64,000 nt of DNA from Mucilaginibacter yixingensis (GTDB lineage: Bacteria > Bacteroidota > Bacteroidia > Sphingobacteriales > Sphingobacteriaceae), in the NCBI RefSeq assembly GCF_041080815.1, contig NZ_CP160205.1, positions 2,480,001 through 2,544,000 on the forward strand, read 5' to 3'. Shown piece by piece: positions 15,799 to 24,363 of the stretch; positions within the stretch are counted from its first letter, which is position 1, and each line of letters opens with the position of its first letter. Below the pieces are notes generated by a model. The model was given only the letters and a program-made list of their open reading frames with translations. It made no database searches and was not told where the DNA came from. The position numbers were made by a program, and so were the translations under genes.

Positions 15799-16383
15799 AT
15801 GTCACCTAAAACCTTTTGGCTGATTGTTATAAAAATCGCCGGTATTTTTCTGCTGATCCAGGCACTGGGGGTAATACCTCAATTAATAATAGTTGCTTCA
15901 ATTAATTTAAACAGCCCCGGCCGTGATAGTATCCTGGAAGCTGCCTTACTGCAGTTTGTTGGCTGTATGGTATTTGTATGGTTGATTTGGGCCTGCTTAT
16001 GCCGGGCAGAAAAAATTGTAGCCCTATTAAAATTAGAAAGAGGATTTGATGATGAAATGTTTAAACTCAGTATCGAACGTGTAAAAATTATCCGGATCAT
16101 CTTGTTACTGATAGGCACTTGGCTTGTGGTTGAGGCTTTACCTGCTTTTGTTAGTGGCCTGTCTACTTATTTTTCTCTCAGCGATAAGTCCATCGGCATA
16201 ATAGCAAACCCTGAAACCAAATACCTCTTCCTCCAGATAGGTAAATTTATTATGGCCTACATACTGATCACTTGCAATAAAATAATAGCTAACTGGATAG
16301 ATGCTCAGGCCGATAAAATTCAATACTATGATCCCAAAGAGCGCGATACTGCTGCAGACGCTAGTCCAGATAATAATGCCTGA
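15799..16383 (+). CDS. Hypothetical membrane protein with four helices
   Basis: The product has 194 residues. Four transmembrane helices can be drawn at about 8-30, 46-68, 96-115 and 148-165, and the C-terminal 20 residues are charged. No family motif is recognised. TATATTTA lies just before the AT-rich leader, a possible -7 box. The last 23 bases overlap the end of the convergent gpmA gene, so the 3' ends of the two mRNAs would be complementary. The function is unknown. Confidence 0.7.
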   Translation: MSPKTFWLIVIKIAGIFLLIQALGVIPQLIIVASINLNSPGRDSILEAALLQFVGCMVFVWLIWACLCRAEKIVALLKLERGFDDEMFKLSIERVKIIRIILLLIGTWLVVEALPAFVSGLSTYFSLSDKSIGIIANPETKYLFLQIGKFIMAYILITCNKIIANWIDAQADKIQYYDPKERDTAADASPDNNA

Positions 16384-17050
16384 TCTTATCTAACCGGTCA
16401 TCTAACTCATAAACCCAGGGCTGAGCGGTGGGAATATCTAGTTGACTCACCTCTTCATCGCGCAAGTTATCAATATACTGAACCAAGGCGCGCAAACTGT
16501 TGCCATGCGCTGCTATAATCACTTTTTGGTTCTGGCGCATGGCCGGTACAATTACTTCATGCCAAAACGGTAAGGCCCGGGTCATGGTCTCGCTCAGATT
16601 TTCGGTGAGCGGTAGTTCCCGATAAGTTAAATCATTGTAACGCAGGTAATGCCCGGGAAAACGGGGATCATCTGTAGTAATGGCCGGCGGATGCTCATGC
16701 GGGTCACGGCGCCATTTGTGTACCTGTTCTTCGCCGTATTTAGCGGTAATTTCGTCTTTGTTTAAGCCCTGTAAGGCGCCGTAAAAGCGCTCGTTCAGGC
16801 GCCAGGATTTTTGTACGGGGATCCATAGCTGATCCAACTCCTCCAACACAAAGTGCATGGTTTTGATTGATCGTTTCAGCACCGATGTAAAGCCGATATC
16901 AAACGTAAACCCATGTTTCCTTAACAGCTGACCGGCCCGATGAGCCTGCTGGCAGCCTTCTTCAGACAGGTCTACATCTTCCCAACCGGTGAAGCGGTTT
17001 TCTTTGTTCCAGAAGCTTTCGCCATGCCTTATCAATACTAACTTTTGCAT
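16361..17050 (-). CDS. gpmA: 2,3-bisphosphoglycerate-dependent phosphoglycerate mutase
   Basis: The product has 229 residues, the usual size of the cofactor-dependent enzyme. The phosphohistidine motif is at the N-terminus (LIRHGES, with R8 and H9), followed by NRFTGWEDVDLSEEG. The acid/base region ERFYGALQGLNK and the second conserved histidine in IIAAHGNSLRALV complete the active site. It interconverts 3- and 2-phosphoglycerate in glycolysis and gluconeogenesis in the cytoplasm. It is a single gene, overlapping the end of the convergent membrane-protein gene by 23 bases. Confidence 0.95.
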   Translation of the reverse strand: MQKLVLIRHGESFWNKENRFTGWEDVDLSEEGCQQAHRAGQLLRKHGFTFDIGFTSVLKRSIKTMHFVLEELDQLWIPVQKSWRLNERFYGALQGLNKDEITAKYGEEQVHKWRRDPHEHPPAITTDDPRFPGHYLRYNDLTYRELPLTENLSETMTRALPFWHEVIVPAMRQNQKVIIAAHGNSLRALVQYIDNLRDEEVSQLDIPTAQPWVYELDDRLDKIRHYYLD

Positions 17051-17152
17051 GTGATAAATAACGATAAATTAAATTACCTGTTTGAAAAACACTTGTTAAT
17101 TAACTGCAAATAAATTAGATTGCCCCTATAAAACAATTACTAACCTTACTTT

Positions 17153-17740
17153 ATGAGCACTGAAACACCTATTGCTAAGGATGGCATTGCCAATCCTGCC
17201 CCTCTCGGTCTATGCGCCTTCGGCATGACCACCGTTTTACTTAATCTTGCCAACGCCGGCTTTATTCCGCTTACCTCAATGATACTGGCTATGGGCATTT
17301 TTTACGGCGGCCTGGCCCAGGTAATTGCAGGTATTATTGAAGCTAAAAAGAACAACACCTTCGGCCTTACCGCCTTCACATCTTATGGTTTTTTCTGGCT
17401 TACACTGGTGGCATTACTGGTAATGCCAAAACTAGGCTGGGCCGAAGCACCAAGCGGCTCTACCATGCCGGCCTTCCTGGCAGTTTGGGGCGTATTTACA
17501 TTGCTCATGTTTTTCGGCACACTTAAACTGAACCGTGCTTTACAGTTTGTATTTGCATCGTTAACCATACTCTTCTTTTTACTGGTAATTGGCGATGCTA
17601 CCGAAAACCCAAGCGTAAAACACCTTGCAGGTTACGAGGGCATCATCTGTGGTCTTTCTGCCATTTACACCGGTATTGCCAATGTGCTGAACGAGGTTTA
17701 CGGTCGTACCGTAATGCCTGTTGGCCCAGTGAATAAATAG
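17153..17740 (+). CDS. satP: Acetate/succinate uptake transporter (GPR1/FUN34/YaaH family)
   Basis: The product has 195 residues with six transmembrane helices, the family's usual form. The signature [11 protein letters not shown] lies at residues 14-24. Further features are [23 protein letters not shown] and the late [10 protein letters not shown]. SatP proteins move acetate or succinate with protons across the inner membrane as hexameric channels. It has a terminator 24 bases after the stop and so appears to be a single transcription unit. The divergent neighbour is gpmA, 102 bases away. Confidence 0.93.
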   Translation: MSTETPIAKDGIANPAPLGLCAFGMTTVLLNLANAGFIPLTSMILAMGIFYGGLAQVIAGIIEAKKNNTFGLTAFTSYGFFWLTLVALLVMPKLGWAEAPSGSTMPAFLAVWGVFTLLMFFGTLKLNRALQFVFASLTILFFLLVIGDATENPSVKHLAGYEGIICGLSAIYTGIANVLNEVYGRTVMPVGPVNK

Positions 17741-17764
17741 TGATTGAAGAATAAAGATTAGATA

Positions 17765-17802
17765 AAACAGAAAAGGTGCGGGTTACTGCACCTTTTCTGT
17801 TT
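17765..17802. terminator. Intrinsic terminator after satP, A/T-armed
   Basis: AAACAGAAAAGGTGC (17765-17779) pairs perfectly with GCACCTTTTCTGTTT (17788-17802). The arm sequence CAGAAAAGG recurs in the terminator at 19285-19332. Confidence 0.85.
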
Positions 17803-17812
17803 ATAGATTTTT

Positions 17813-17905
17813 GTCATTGCTGTGAATAGCGGGCCGGATGACGAAGCAATCTCGTCGCACGCAATAGTCCTACAACGAGATTGCTTCGTCGTTCCTCCTC
17901 GCAAT
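17813..17905. repeat. REP-like palindromic repeat, family A copy 2
   Basis: GACGAAGCAATCTCGT (17840-17855) is perfectly inverted as ACGAGATTGCTTCGTC (17875-17890). The element begins with GTCATTGC and ends with CCTCGCAAT. It lies just after the satP terminator. Confidence 0.8.
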
Positions 17906-18012
17906 ACAAATAAGCACCCTACACTCCAACTATTCTTTTTTGATTTCGCATTAAAATCCCTAATTTCCACTTTTAATTTTTTAACAGAAACTATAACAAA
18001 CCGAGTGCCTAT

Positions 18013-19272
18013 ATGAATATTAAGTTCCGCTTAATAGTGATGAATTTTATGCAGTTCTTTATTTGGGGGGCATGGCTGCTAACCATCGGGCATTATTGGT
18101 TTGATAACAAACTGGGTAACGCTACACAGTTTTCGGCCATTTTCTCAACCATGGGTATCTCGGCCATTTTTATGCCTGCGCTGACCGGTATAATTGCAGA
18201 CCGCTTTATTAATGCTGAGCGTTTATACGGTTTGATGCACATTCTGGGCGGTGTAGTATTGTTTTGCGTACCAATGGTTAAAGACCCCACCCTGTTCTTC
18301 TGGGTAATGTTGCTGAACATGGTATTTTACATGCCTACGCTTTCACTCTCCATTACTGTAGCCTATACAGCTTTGAAGAACCGCGATCTGGACGTAGTAA
18401 AAGTTTACCCTCCCATCCGCACGTTTGGTACCATTGGCTTTATTGCAGCTTTGTGGACCGTTAGTTTAACGCACAACGAGTCATCTGCCAATCAATTTTA
18501 TATAGCCGGTGCCGTGGCATTTGCGCTGGGAATTTATGCCTTTAGCATGCCGAAATGCCCGCCACCAATGAATAAGATAGAAAACAGCTCTATTATCGAC
18601 GTATTGGGTTTAAGGGCATTCACTTTGTTTAAAACTCCTCGCTTTGCTATCTTCTTTGCCTTCTCTATGCTGTTGGGTGCGGCGTTGCAGTTAACCAACG
18701 CCTACGGCGATGTTTTCCTGGGCGACTTTAAGAACTTCCCGCAGTTTCATGATACGATGGCCGTGAAATATCCAGCCATCATTATGTCTATCTCGCAGGC
18801 ATCAGAAACACTGTTTATTTTAACCATACCATTCTTCTTGCGCCGGTTTGGCATTAAGAATGTAATGCTGTTCAGCATGCTGGCCTGGGTGCTGCGCTTC
18901 GGTCTGTTTGCCCTTGGCAACCCTGCTGATGGTCTGTGGATGATCGTCCTCTCGTGTATCGTTTACGGCATGGCGTTCGATTTCTTCAATATCTCGGGCT
19001 CATTGTTTGTAGAAACACAAACCACGCCGCAGATCAGGGCTAGCGCGCAGGGTGTATTTATGATGATGGTAAACGGTTTTGGAGCGTTGTTTGGCAGCAT
19101 TGCCAGCGGTGTTATTATCGACAAATATTTTACCCATGCAGATATGACTAAGAACTGGCACGGGATCTGGCTAACCTTTGCAGCTTACGCTTTGGTTATT
19201 GCAGTCATCTTCCCATTTGTATTCCGCTACAAGCACAATAAAGCTTTAGAAATGGCCATTAATCATGCTTAA
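18013..19272 (+). CDS. Nucleoside:H+ symporter, NupG-type MFS transporter
   Basis: The product has 419 residues with twelve predicted helices. The sequence follows the E. coli NupG/XapB pattern: an N-terminal FxxWGAWL-type helix (FMQFFIWGAWLLTIGHYWF), IFMPALTGIIADR, FYMPTLSLSITVAY, then PPIRTFGTIGFIAALW. The family imports nucleosides driven by the proton gradient. The substrate range here is inferred from the family only. It stands alone, separated from satP by a repeat and followed by a strong terminator shared with the convergent outer-membrane protein gene. Confidence 0.88.
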   Translation: MNIKFRLIVMNFMQFFIWGAWLLTIGHYWFDNKLGNATQFSAIFSTMGISAIFMPALTGIIADRFINAERLYGLMHILGGVVLFCVPMVKDPTLFFWVMLLNMVFYMPTLSLSITVAYTALKNRDLDVVKVYPPIRTFGTIGFIAALWTVSLTHNESSANQFYIAGAVAFALGIYAFSMPKCPPPMNKIENSSIIDVLGLRAFTLFKTPRFAIFFAFSMLLGAALQLTNAYGDVFLGDFKNFPQFHDTMAVKYPAIIMSISQASETLFILTIPFFLRRFGIKNVMLFSMLAWVLRFGLFALGNPADGLWMIVLSCIVYGMAFDFFNISGSLFVETQTTPQIRASAQGVFMMMVNGFGALFGSIASGVIIDKYFTHADMTKNWHGIWLTFAAYALVIAVIFPFVFRYKHNKALEMAINHA

Positions 19273-19284
19273 GCTATAAAAAAG

Positions 19285-19332
19285 AAAACAGAAAAGGCGT
19301 CATGACTTTAATCATGACGCCTTTTCTGTTTT
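19285..19332. terminator. Bidirectional intrinsic terminator
   Basis: A 21-base perfect inverted repeat (19285-19305 with 19312-19332) has an inner GGCGTCATGA/TCATGACGCC and outer A-rich/T-rich arms. It serves the nucleoside transporter from the left and the porin-like gene from the right. Confidence 0.9.
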
Positions 19333-19347
19333 ATGCTAACGATTTGC

Positions 19348-19947
19348 TTATAGTGAGAACAAGCGGTACCCTAAAGATACATTGAACAAACTTACACGGG
19401 TTTTATCGCCGCTGGCGTCGTATGGTTGTTTGGTTAAACCGTACTCATAACGCGCATCAATGCTTAGTTTCTTTATATCAACACCAGCACCAAATACCCA
19501 GGCAAAGTTTTGGTCTTTATAATTTAACGATACGGCTTTACTAAACGCATTACCCAGACTCTGATCTTTGTTAACCGTAAACGAAGCCAGTGGACCGGTG
19601 TAAATACGACCGCCTATACCCATGGCACCAAATTTACCACCTACCAACACTGGTAAATCAATACTGGTAAACTGGGCGGTAGCGGTTACACCATTGTTGT
19701 CTTTCACCTCGATGTTTTTGCCTGTAACATACAGCTCCGGCTGCAGGTTAAAACCTAAACCACCAATGCGTGCCCAAACACCACCCAGGTAGCCTGCGCG
19801 GTTGTTTGAATTAAAAGTTGAGTTGGTTGAAAAGCGCGAAAGGTTTACGCCGCCTTTCAAACCAAATTCAAAAGATGGTATAAGCTGTGCCGATGCAAAT
19901 TTTGCAGTAAGCAGGCATAGTGATAAAATAGTAAGCGTTTTTTTCAT
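19348..19947 (-). CDS. Outer membrane beta-barrel protein (PorT-like)
   Basis: The product has 199 residues with a signal peptide ending near KFASAQ (residue 21). The mature part alternates hydrophobic and polar residues in short strands: EFGLKGGVNLSRF, GYLGGVWARIGGLGFNLQPELYV, NFAWVFGAGVDIKKL and a C-terminal strand ending GYRLFSL. This fits an eight-stranded barrel of the PorT/OmpW-like type abundant in Bacteroidota. No enzymatic or transport role can be assigned. It is monocistronic with a shared terminator at its 3' end. Confidence 0.85.
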   Translation of the reverse strand: MKKTLTILSLCLLTAKFASAQLIPSFEFGLKGGVNLSRFSTNSTFNSNNRAGYLGGVWARIGGLGFNLQPELYVTGKNIEVKDNNGVTATAQFTSIDLPVLVGGKFGAMGIGGRIYTGPLASFTVNKDQSLGNAFSKAVSLNYKDQNFAWVFGAGVDIKKLSIDARYEYGLTKQPYDASGDKTRVSLFNVSLGYRLFSL

Positions 19948-20100
19948 GTTGTTGATTTGGGTATTTGTGGTTGAAAATGTGCCGCAAAGGTATACACTAC
20001 GACAATAAAACCAACCTATTACGTACAGATAACGCGAAGTGCAAACGCATTATTTCATTTAAAACAGGTATATTAGAGATACTTAACACAATTTAAACTT

Positions 20101-20505
20101 ATGGATCCCAAACTGATTAACTGGGCCGCAGTGGCAACTGCTGCTCTGTCTGCCTTTCTGATAGGCGGTATCTGGTATTCTAGCGCACTCTTCGGCGACG
20201 CCTGGTTGACCGATAGTAAACTCACCGAAAGCGACATTCAAAACGGTAACAAAGGAAAAATTTTCGGCTTTACGGCGGTATTTTCGTTGTTAATGTCGTT
20301 TAACTTGTCGCTATTCATCGCAATGACACATGCTGATATAGGCAGAGGCTCGGCCATTGGTTTTCACGCCGGCATCTGGACGTTCTGCGCAATTGCCATT
20401 CACAGTTTATTTGAACTTAAGGGTTGGCGCTATATTTTTATAAACGGAGGGTACAGTCTGCTAACACTCACGCTAATGGGCACCATTTTAGGCTGGTGGC
20501 ATTGA
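20101..20505 (+). CDS. DUF1761 membrane protein
   Basis: The product has 134 residues with four hydrophobic helices (about 8-28, 55-76, 84-102 and 110-130). It shows the DUF1761 pattern: an N-terminal helix with FLIGGIWYSSALFGDAWL, a central charged loop, then GFHAGIWTFCAIAIHSLFE and a C-terminal helix ending GTILGWWH. The function of the family is unknown. A terminator follows 15 bases after the stop. The gene is divergent from the porin-like gene. Confidence 0.85.
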   Translation: MDPKLINWAAVATAALSAFLIGGIWYSSALFGDAWLTDSKLTESDIQNGNKGKIFGFTAVFSLLMSFNLSLFIAMTHADIGRGSAIGFHAGIWTFCAIAIHSLFELKGWRYIFINGGYSLLTLTLMGTILGWWH

Positions 20506-20520
20506 TGAAAACGAGCGATA

Positions 20521-20553
20521 AAAAAAAAGCGCCCTGTATAAGGGCGCTCTTTT
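20521..20553. terminator. Intrinsic terminator after the DUF1761 gene
   Basis: AGCGCCCT (20528-20535) pairs with AGGGCGCT (20541-20548), preceded by eight A and followed by CTTTTA. It may also work for the convergent GIN-domain gene on the other strand because of the A run. Confidence 0.8.
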
Positions 20554-20571
20554 ACGAGATAAAACAGTAAC

Positions 20572-21297
20572 TTAATTAACCTTTTTAATATCTGCGGCAC
20601 CGGTTTTACTGGTGCTTACATTTGACGGATTGCCTTTATACTGCAGTTCTGACGCGCCGGTTGAGTGTACGGTCAGGTCTTTCAACACGTTGATCTTGCT
20701 GTGTACTGCACCGGTGGTTTCTATATCATAGCCACTCACCACAAAGTCAAACGCGTCTAATGAGCCTGCGCCGGTCATTTTAACATCGTGGGTAGTAGCC
20801 TGCCCTCTCAACTTAACGTTGGTACTGCCAGCGCCACGCGTTGTGAGGCGATCAGCATTAATGCTCATATCCACTTTACTGGCACCATTCAACTTCATCT
20901 CCAGATCCTGTACACGCAGGGTATCCTGGTTGCTCAATTCTACGGCGCCGGAGCACTCTATAGCTTCCAGATTTTTAACGCCGATGGTAAGCGTAATATC
21001 ATGATTGCTACAGATATTCTTTTCAGTCTTTATCTTTAACTCGTTGCCGCTATTACTTGTACGGATATATTGCAGCAGATTATCATCGGCACTAACGTGT
21101 ACAGAGAATGAGCTATCTTGTTTTAACAACACTTTATAGCCGCCCAATAACCTCAACTTGGTAAAGCTTTCTACTTTACGATCTTCAGACGACTCTTTGC
21201 CCGATCCTTTTACACAGGTAGTATTACACGAGCTTAATGTGGCAGCACCCGCCGTTAATAAAGTAAATGCAATTGTTTTAAGTAGGTGATTTTTCAT
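20572..21297 (-). CDS. Head-GIN (DUF2807) lipoprotein
   Basis: The ATG at 21297 is preferred to one 33 bases upstream because it places a clean lipoprotein signal at the N-terminus, with the lipobox LSSC at Cys24. The mature part of about 215 residues is a right-handed beta-helix-like GIN domain with repeats such as LEAIECSGAVELSNQDTLRV, LEMKLNGASKVDMSINADRL and HDVKMTGAGSLDAFDF. These adhesin-like proteins are widespread in Bacteroidota and anchored in a membrane; their role is not established. It is probably monocistronic, with a possible terminator just downstream at 20521-20553. Confidence 0.85.
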   Translation of the reverse strand: MKNHLLKTIAFTLLTAGAATLSSCNTTCVKGSGKESSEDRKVESFTKLRLLGGYKVLLKQDSSFSVHVSADDNLLQYIRTSNSGNELKIKTEKNICSNHDITLTIGVKNLEAIECSGAVELSNQDTLRVQDLEMKLNGASKVDMSINADRLTTRGAGSTNVKLRGQATTHDVKMTGAGSLDAFDFVVSGYDIETTGAVHSKINVLKDLTVHSTGASELQYKGNPSNVSTSKTGAADIKKVN

Positions 21298-21357
21298 GGT
21301 TTTTATGTTTATGACGCTGGCGTGCCGCATCGGGTTACATCAAAAGTAAAATAAAAA

Positions 21358-21386
21358 AAGTCGGCCAAGTGTTTGCTGGCCGACTT
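21358..21386 (-). terminator. Intrinsic terminator of algH
   Basis: On the minus strand AAGTCGGCCA pairs with TGGCCGACTT, followed by a run of T (the A run at 21353-21359 on the plus strand). It lies 30 bases after the algH stop. Confidence 0.85.
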
Positions 21387-21416
21387 ACATCTTTATTCAA
21401 AACAAGCATTCTCTGC

Positions 21417-21980
21417 TTAATTCAACATCGGGTTTTCCGGAAAATTGGCAATATGCGCATACCGCTGACCAAGACTAATTACTACCTCGCGCCATAAATT
21501 ATGCTCAGAATCGGCAAAAATCATCTCCGGTTTATAATCAGACGCTACAATCCATGTATCGTCCTGCAACTCTGTGTCCAATTGTCCGGCAGTCCAGCCA
21601 GAATAGCCGGTGAAGAATTTAATCTCATCAGGATTTAATTGGTAGTTGTTAATCAGGTTTTTTACCGTATCAAAATCGCCGCCCCAGTATACACCTTTGG
21701 CAATTTCCAGGCCACCTTGAATTTTCTCGGGACAGCGATGTATAAAATGCAGTGTATCAGCAGCTACAGGCCCACCCAGATAAACCGGAAGCTCTGAGTA
21801 TGATACATCGGGCAGCAAATCGCCCAGTAAATTATCGCTTTGATGATTCAGCACAAAGCCCACAGCACCTTCCTCGTGGTACTCTGTAATAAGAATAACA
21901 GACCTCTTAAAATTAGGGTCCATCATAAAAGGTTCAGAAATGAGTAGTCGGCCTACAGCGGCCGGAATAGAACTTAACAT
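21417..21980 (-). CDS. algH: YqgE/AlgH family protein (DUF179)
   Basis: The product has 187 residues, the family's typical length. Signature parts are GRLLISEPFMMDPNFKRSVI at the N-terminus, EGAVGFVLNHQS, PVYLGGPVAADTLHF and FFTGYSGWTAGQLDTELQ. The family is conserved but its biochemical role is unresolved; AlgH in pseudomonads is linked to alginate regulation. The gene diverges from pdxH with about 100 bases between the starts, and ends in a clear terminator. Confidence 0.92.
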   Translation of the reverse strand: MLSSIPAAVGRLLISEPFMMDPNFKRSVILITEYHEEGAVGFVLNHQSDNLLGDLLPDVSYSELPVYLGGPVAADTLHFIHRCPEKIQGGLEIAKGVYWGGDFDTVKNLINNYQLNPDEIKFFTGYSGWTAGQLDTELQDDTWIVASDYKPEMIFADSEHNLWREVVISLGQRYAHIANFPENPMLN

Positions 21981-22066
21981 ATGTTGGTCAAAGTAGAAAT
22001 TTTTTTGGTTATTAATATGATTGTAAAGTAAAAAGTTTATACCTAATTAACGCTATGGATAATTTG

Positions 22067-22074
22067 TATGTTTG
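22067..22074 (+). promoter_or_regulatory. -7 box of pdxH, placed for a leaderless transcript
   Basis: TATGTTTG is an exact TAnnTTTG match and is followed by five bases and then the ATG at 22080. The upstream ATG at 22068 overlaps this box, which argues that translation starts at 22080. The -33 position does not hold TTTG. Confidence 0.6.
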
Positions 22075-22079
22075 CACAA

Positions 22080-22727
22080 ATGAACGAGCAAGATATACAA
22101 AAACTGAGGCAAGATTACCAGTCATCGTCTTTATTAGAAGCCGATGTAGCTGCCAACCCTATAGATCAGTTTAATAAATGGTTTAACCAGGCCATTGCCG
22201 CCGGCGTACACGAGCCCAACGCCATGACGCTGGCTACCGCAACAACCGACGGCCGCCCGTCTGCACGTGTGGTATTGCTGAAGGGGTTTAATAACGAAGG
22301 TTTTGTGTTCTATACCAATTACCTGAGCCGCAAGGGCAAAGAATTAGCCAAGAACCCATTGGGTGCATTGGTATTCTTTTGGGGCGATGTAGAGCGCCAG
22401 GTACGCATAGAGGGCACTATTGAAAAAGTGAGCAAAGAGAAATCTGAAGCTTACTTTCACACCCGTCCGTTTGGCAGCCAGATTGGTGCCGTGGTATCGC
22501 CACAAAGCCGGGAGATTGAAGGTCGGGAGGAATTAGAGCAACACTGGCAAGAGGTTGAAAAAGAACTGGAAGGACAAACTGTACCCAAACCATCGCACTG
22601 GGGTGGTTATGTTTTAAAACCGCGTCATATTGAGTTTTGGCAAGGCCGTACCAGTCGCCTGCACGACAGGATTGTTTATAAAAAGGTAGATAACAAAAAT
22701 TGGAAAATAGTACGCCTGGCACCATGA
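22080..22727 (+). CDS. pdxH: Pyridoxamine/pyridoxine 5'-phosphate oxidase
   Basis: The product has 215 residues from the preferred ATG at 22080 (MNEQDIQKLRQ). The upstream ATG at 22068 lies within a promoter -7 box. The FMN-binding split-barrel is evident: EPNAMTLATATTDGRPSARV, VVLLKGFNNEGFVFYTNYLS, RKGKELAKNP and the C-terminal FWQGRTSRLHDRI with NWKIVRLAP. It makes pyridoxal 5'-phosphate in the cytoplasm. Its stop overlaps the nuoC start (ATGA), so nuoC is translated from the same mRNA. Confidence 0.95.
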   Translation: MNEQDIQKLRQDYQSSSLLEADVAANPIDQFNKWFNQAIAAGVHEPNAMTLATATTDGRPSARVVLLKGFNNEGFVFYTNYLSRKGKELAKNPLGALVFFWGDVERQVRIEGTIEKVSKEKSEAYFHTRPFGSQIGAVVSPQSREIEGREELEQHWQEVEKELEGQTVPKPSHWGGYVLKPRHIEFWQGRTSRLHDRIVYKKVDNKNWKIVRLAP

Positions 22728-23221
22728 GTCTGGAAGAAATTAAAGCACTGCTTACTGCCAAGTTTGGCGAAGATGTGGTTGTTGGCGAAGAAATCGGCGG
22801 CCTGCAGCCTGCCCTGCTGATAGCTCCTGAGCGCATCGGTGAAGTTTGCCTGGAGTTGCGCGATAACCCGGCAACGTATTTCGATTTTCTGAGCAGTTTA
22901 ACCGGGGTAGATTACGGCGTAACCGCCGGTCGTTTTGGGGTGGTTTATCACCTGGCTTCTATCCCCTTTCAAACGCAGTTAACTTTAAAAATTTCTAAAG
23001 AACATGGCCGGGATCTGACTACTCTACCGCATTTCCCCAGCATTACCTCTGTTTATGGTGCGGCCGATTGGCACGAGCGTGAAGCTTTTGAGCTGATAGG
23101 TATTTATTTTGAAGGTCACCCAGACCTGCGCAAACTATTGCTACCTGATGATTGGGAAGGCTATCCTTTGCGTAAAGACTACCACAACGCCGAATATTAC
23201 AAGGGAATTAAGATAGATTGA
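22724..23221 (+). CDS. nuoC: NADH-quinone oxidoreductase subunit C
   Basis: The product has 165 residues starting at the ATG at 22724, which overlaps the pdxH stop by four bases. An in-frame start 24 bases upstream is unlikely because of the overlap. The 30-kDa subunit signature is clear: FPSITSVYGAADWHEREAFE, LIGIYFEGHPDLRKLLLPDD and WEGYPLRKDY. It is part of the peripheral arm of respiratory complex I. Unlike the standard nuoABCD order, here it follows pdxH and is separated from nuoD by a repeat and a cupin-like gene. A long inverted repeat starts just after the stop. Confidence 0.95.
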   Translation: MSLEEIKALLTAKFGEDVVVGEEIGGLQPALLIAPERIGEVCLELRDNPATYFDFLSSLTGVDYGVTAGRFGVVYHLASIPFQTQLTLKISKEHGRDLTTLPHFPSITSVYGAADWHEREAFELIGIYFEGHPDLRKLLLPDDWEGYPLRKDYHNAEYYKGIKID

Positions 23222-23222
23222 A

Positions 23223-23340
23223 GAACCAGGATTAAACGAATTTTTAGGATTTACAGGATACTTTATGAGAACGACAAAAGACTCATACCAACGTATAACG
23301 AGCTTTCTATAAATCTTAAAAATTCGTTCAATCCAGGTTC
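23223..23340. repeat. Long inverted repeat, family C copy 1
   Basis: A 31-base arm (23223-23253, starting GAACCAGGATTAAACGAA) is inverted at 23310-23340 with three mismatches. It begins two bases after the nuoC stop. A single-arm relative is present at 53914-53955. Similar GGATTTACAGGAT-type phrases are commonly scattered in Bacteroidota genomes. Confidence 0.75.
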
Positions 23341-23444
23341 AATATACTCCCTGTCTCTCTATCATTTATTTAAAAATCGGCTTCCTGCTATAACTTTTCT
23401 TTATATTTATAAAGTGATTTTAACCTAAACTCACAATTATAAAT

Positions 23445-24281
23445 ATGGATATTATAAGAAGAGACGAGATCTCTTACGAAGAATTTATGGAGCAACACTA
23501 CAAACCAGGTGTGCCCATTGTTTTCAAAAACGCTGTTAAAGACTGGAAAGCCAAAGGCTTATTTACCCCCGATTGGTTTCGCGAAAATTATGCCGATCGC
23601 ACTACCGAGGTAAAAGGCAAAACCTATACCATGAAAGAGATTATGGATATGGTAGAAGCCAGTACTGAGGAGAAACCGGCACCTTATCCCTGCATCTTCA
23701 ATATTAATGAAACGCTGCCCGAAATACTGCCGCTGATTAAACCAGACATTGAGTACTCTAAACCTAACTGGCTGGATAACAAAATGTTTAAAATTGGAAA
23801 ATGGGGTGCCGTGCTAGAAATGTTTGTAGGCGGGCCGGGCGGTAAATTTCCTTACCTGCATTTAGATTATTACCATCTGAATGCCTGGATTACACAATTG
23901 TATGGCGAGAAACGCTTTACGGTTTTCCCACGCGGACAGGAACATTTGCTATATCCTCGTCCGGATGATCCATGGCGTTCTGAATTGAATATTTTTGAAC
24001 CAGATTACGAAAAGTATCCGAAATATAAAGACGCCACTCCTATCAGTTTTGTAGTTGGTCCGGGCGAAACCTTGTTTATCCCGTTTGGTACCTGGCATAC
24101 GGCTTACTCATTAACACCAACCATTTCTGTGGCTTTTGACTCGCTGAACAACAAGAACCACAAAGATTTCATGAAAGATGTGTGGACGTTTAAGAAGCGC
24201 GATAGTACGCCTAAGGCTTTAGCCATGTATAGCTATGCCTGGGTAGCTACTAATATCAGTAAAATGACAAATAAATATTAA
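23445..24281 (+). CDS. JmjC/cupin-like Fe(II)/2-oxoglutarate oxygenase-type protein
   Basis: The product has 278 residues. The N-terminal 120 residues have the FIH/JMJD-like pattern (YEEFMEQHYKPGVPIVFKNA, DWFRENYADRTTEV). The jelly-roll core holds the iron triad H139-x-D141 in YLHLDYYH and H218 in PFGTWHTAYS, with FPRGQEHLLYP between. Homologues hydroxylate protein or small-molecule targets; the target here is unknown. It sits between nuoC and nuoD but has its own AT-rich upstream region (TATATTTA at 23402-23409) and a terminator after it, so it may not belong to complex I. This insertion is unusual. Confidence 0.82.
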   Translation: MDIIRRDEISYEEFMEQHYKPGVPIVFKNAVKDWKAKGLFTPDWFRENYADRTTEVKGKTYTMKEIMDMVEASTEEKPAPYPCIFNINETLPEILPLIKPDIEYSKPNWLDNKMFKIGKWGAVLEMFVGGPGGKFPYLHLDYYHLNAWITQLYGEKRFTVFPRGQEHLLYPRPDDPWRSELNIFEPDYEKYPKYKDATPISFVVGPGETLFIPFGTWHTAYSLTPTISVAFDSLNNKNHKDFMKDVWTFKKRDSTPKALAMYSYAWVATNISKMTNKY

Positions 24282-24318
24282 GCAACCACGCATATAAAGA
24301 ATAAATTTTAAATTCGGG

Positions 24319-24354
24319 CGGTGATTGCGTTGGCAATTGCCGCTTTTTTATTTA
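24319..24354 (+). terminator. Intrinsic terminator after the cupin-like gene
   Basis: GCGGTGATTGC and GCAATTGCCGC pair with two G-U wobbles around a GTTG loop, followed by TTTTTTATTT. It overlaps the first possible start of the nuoD frame (TTG at 24325), which shows that nuoD must begin further on. Confidence 0.75.
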
Positions 24355-24363
24355 CTGCAGAAT

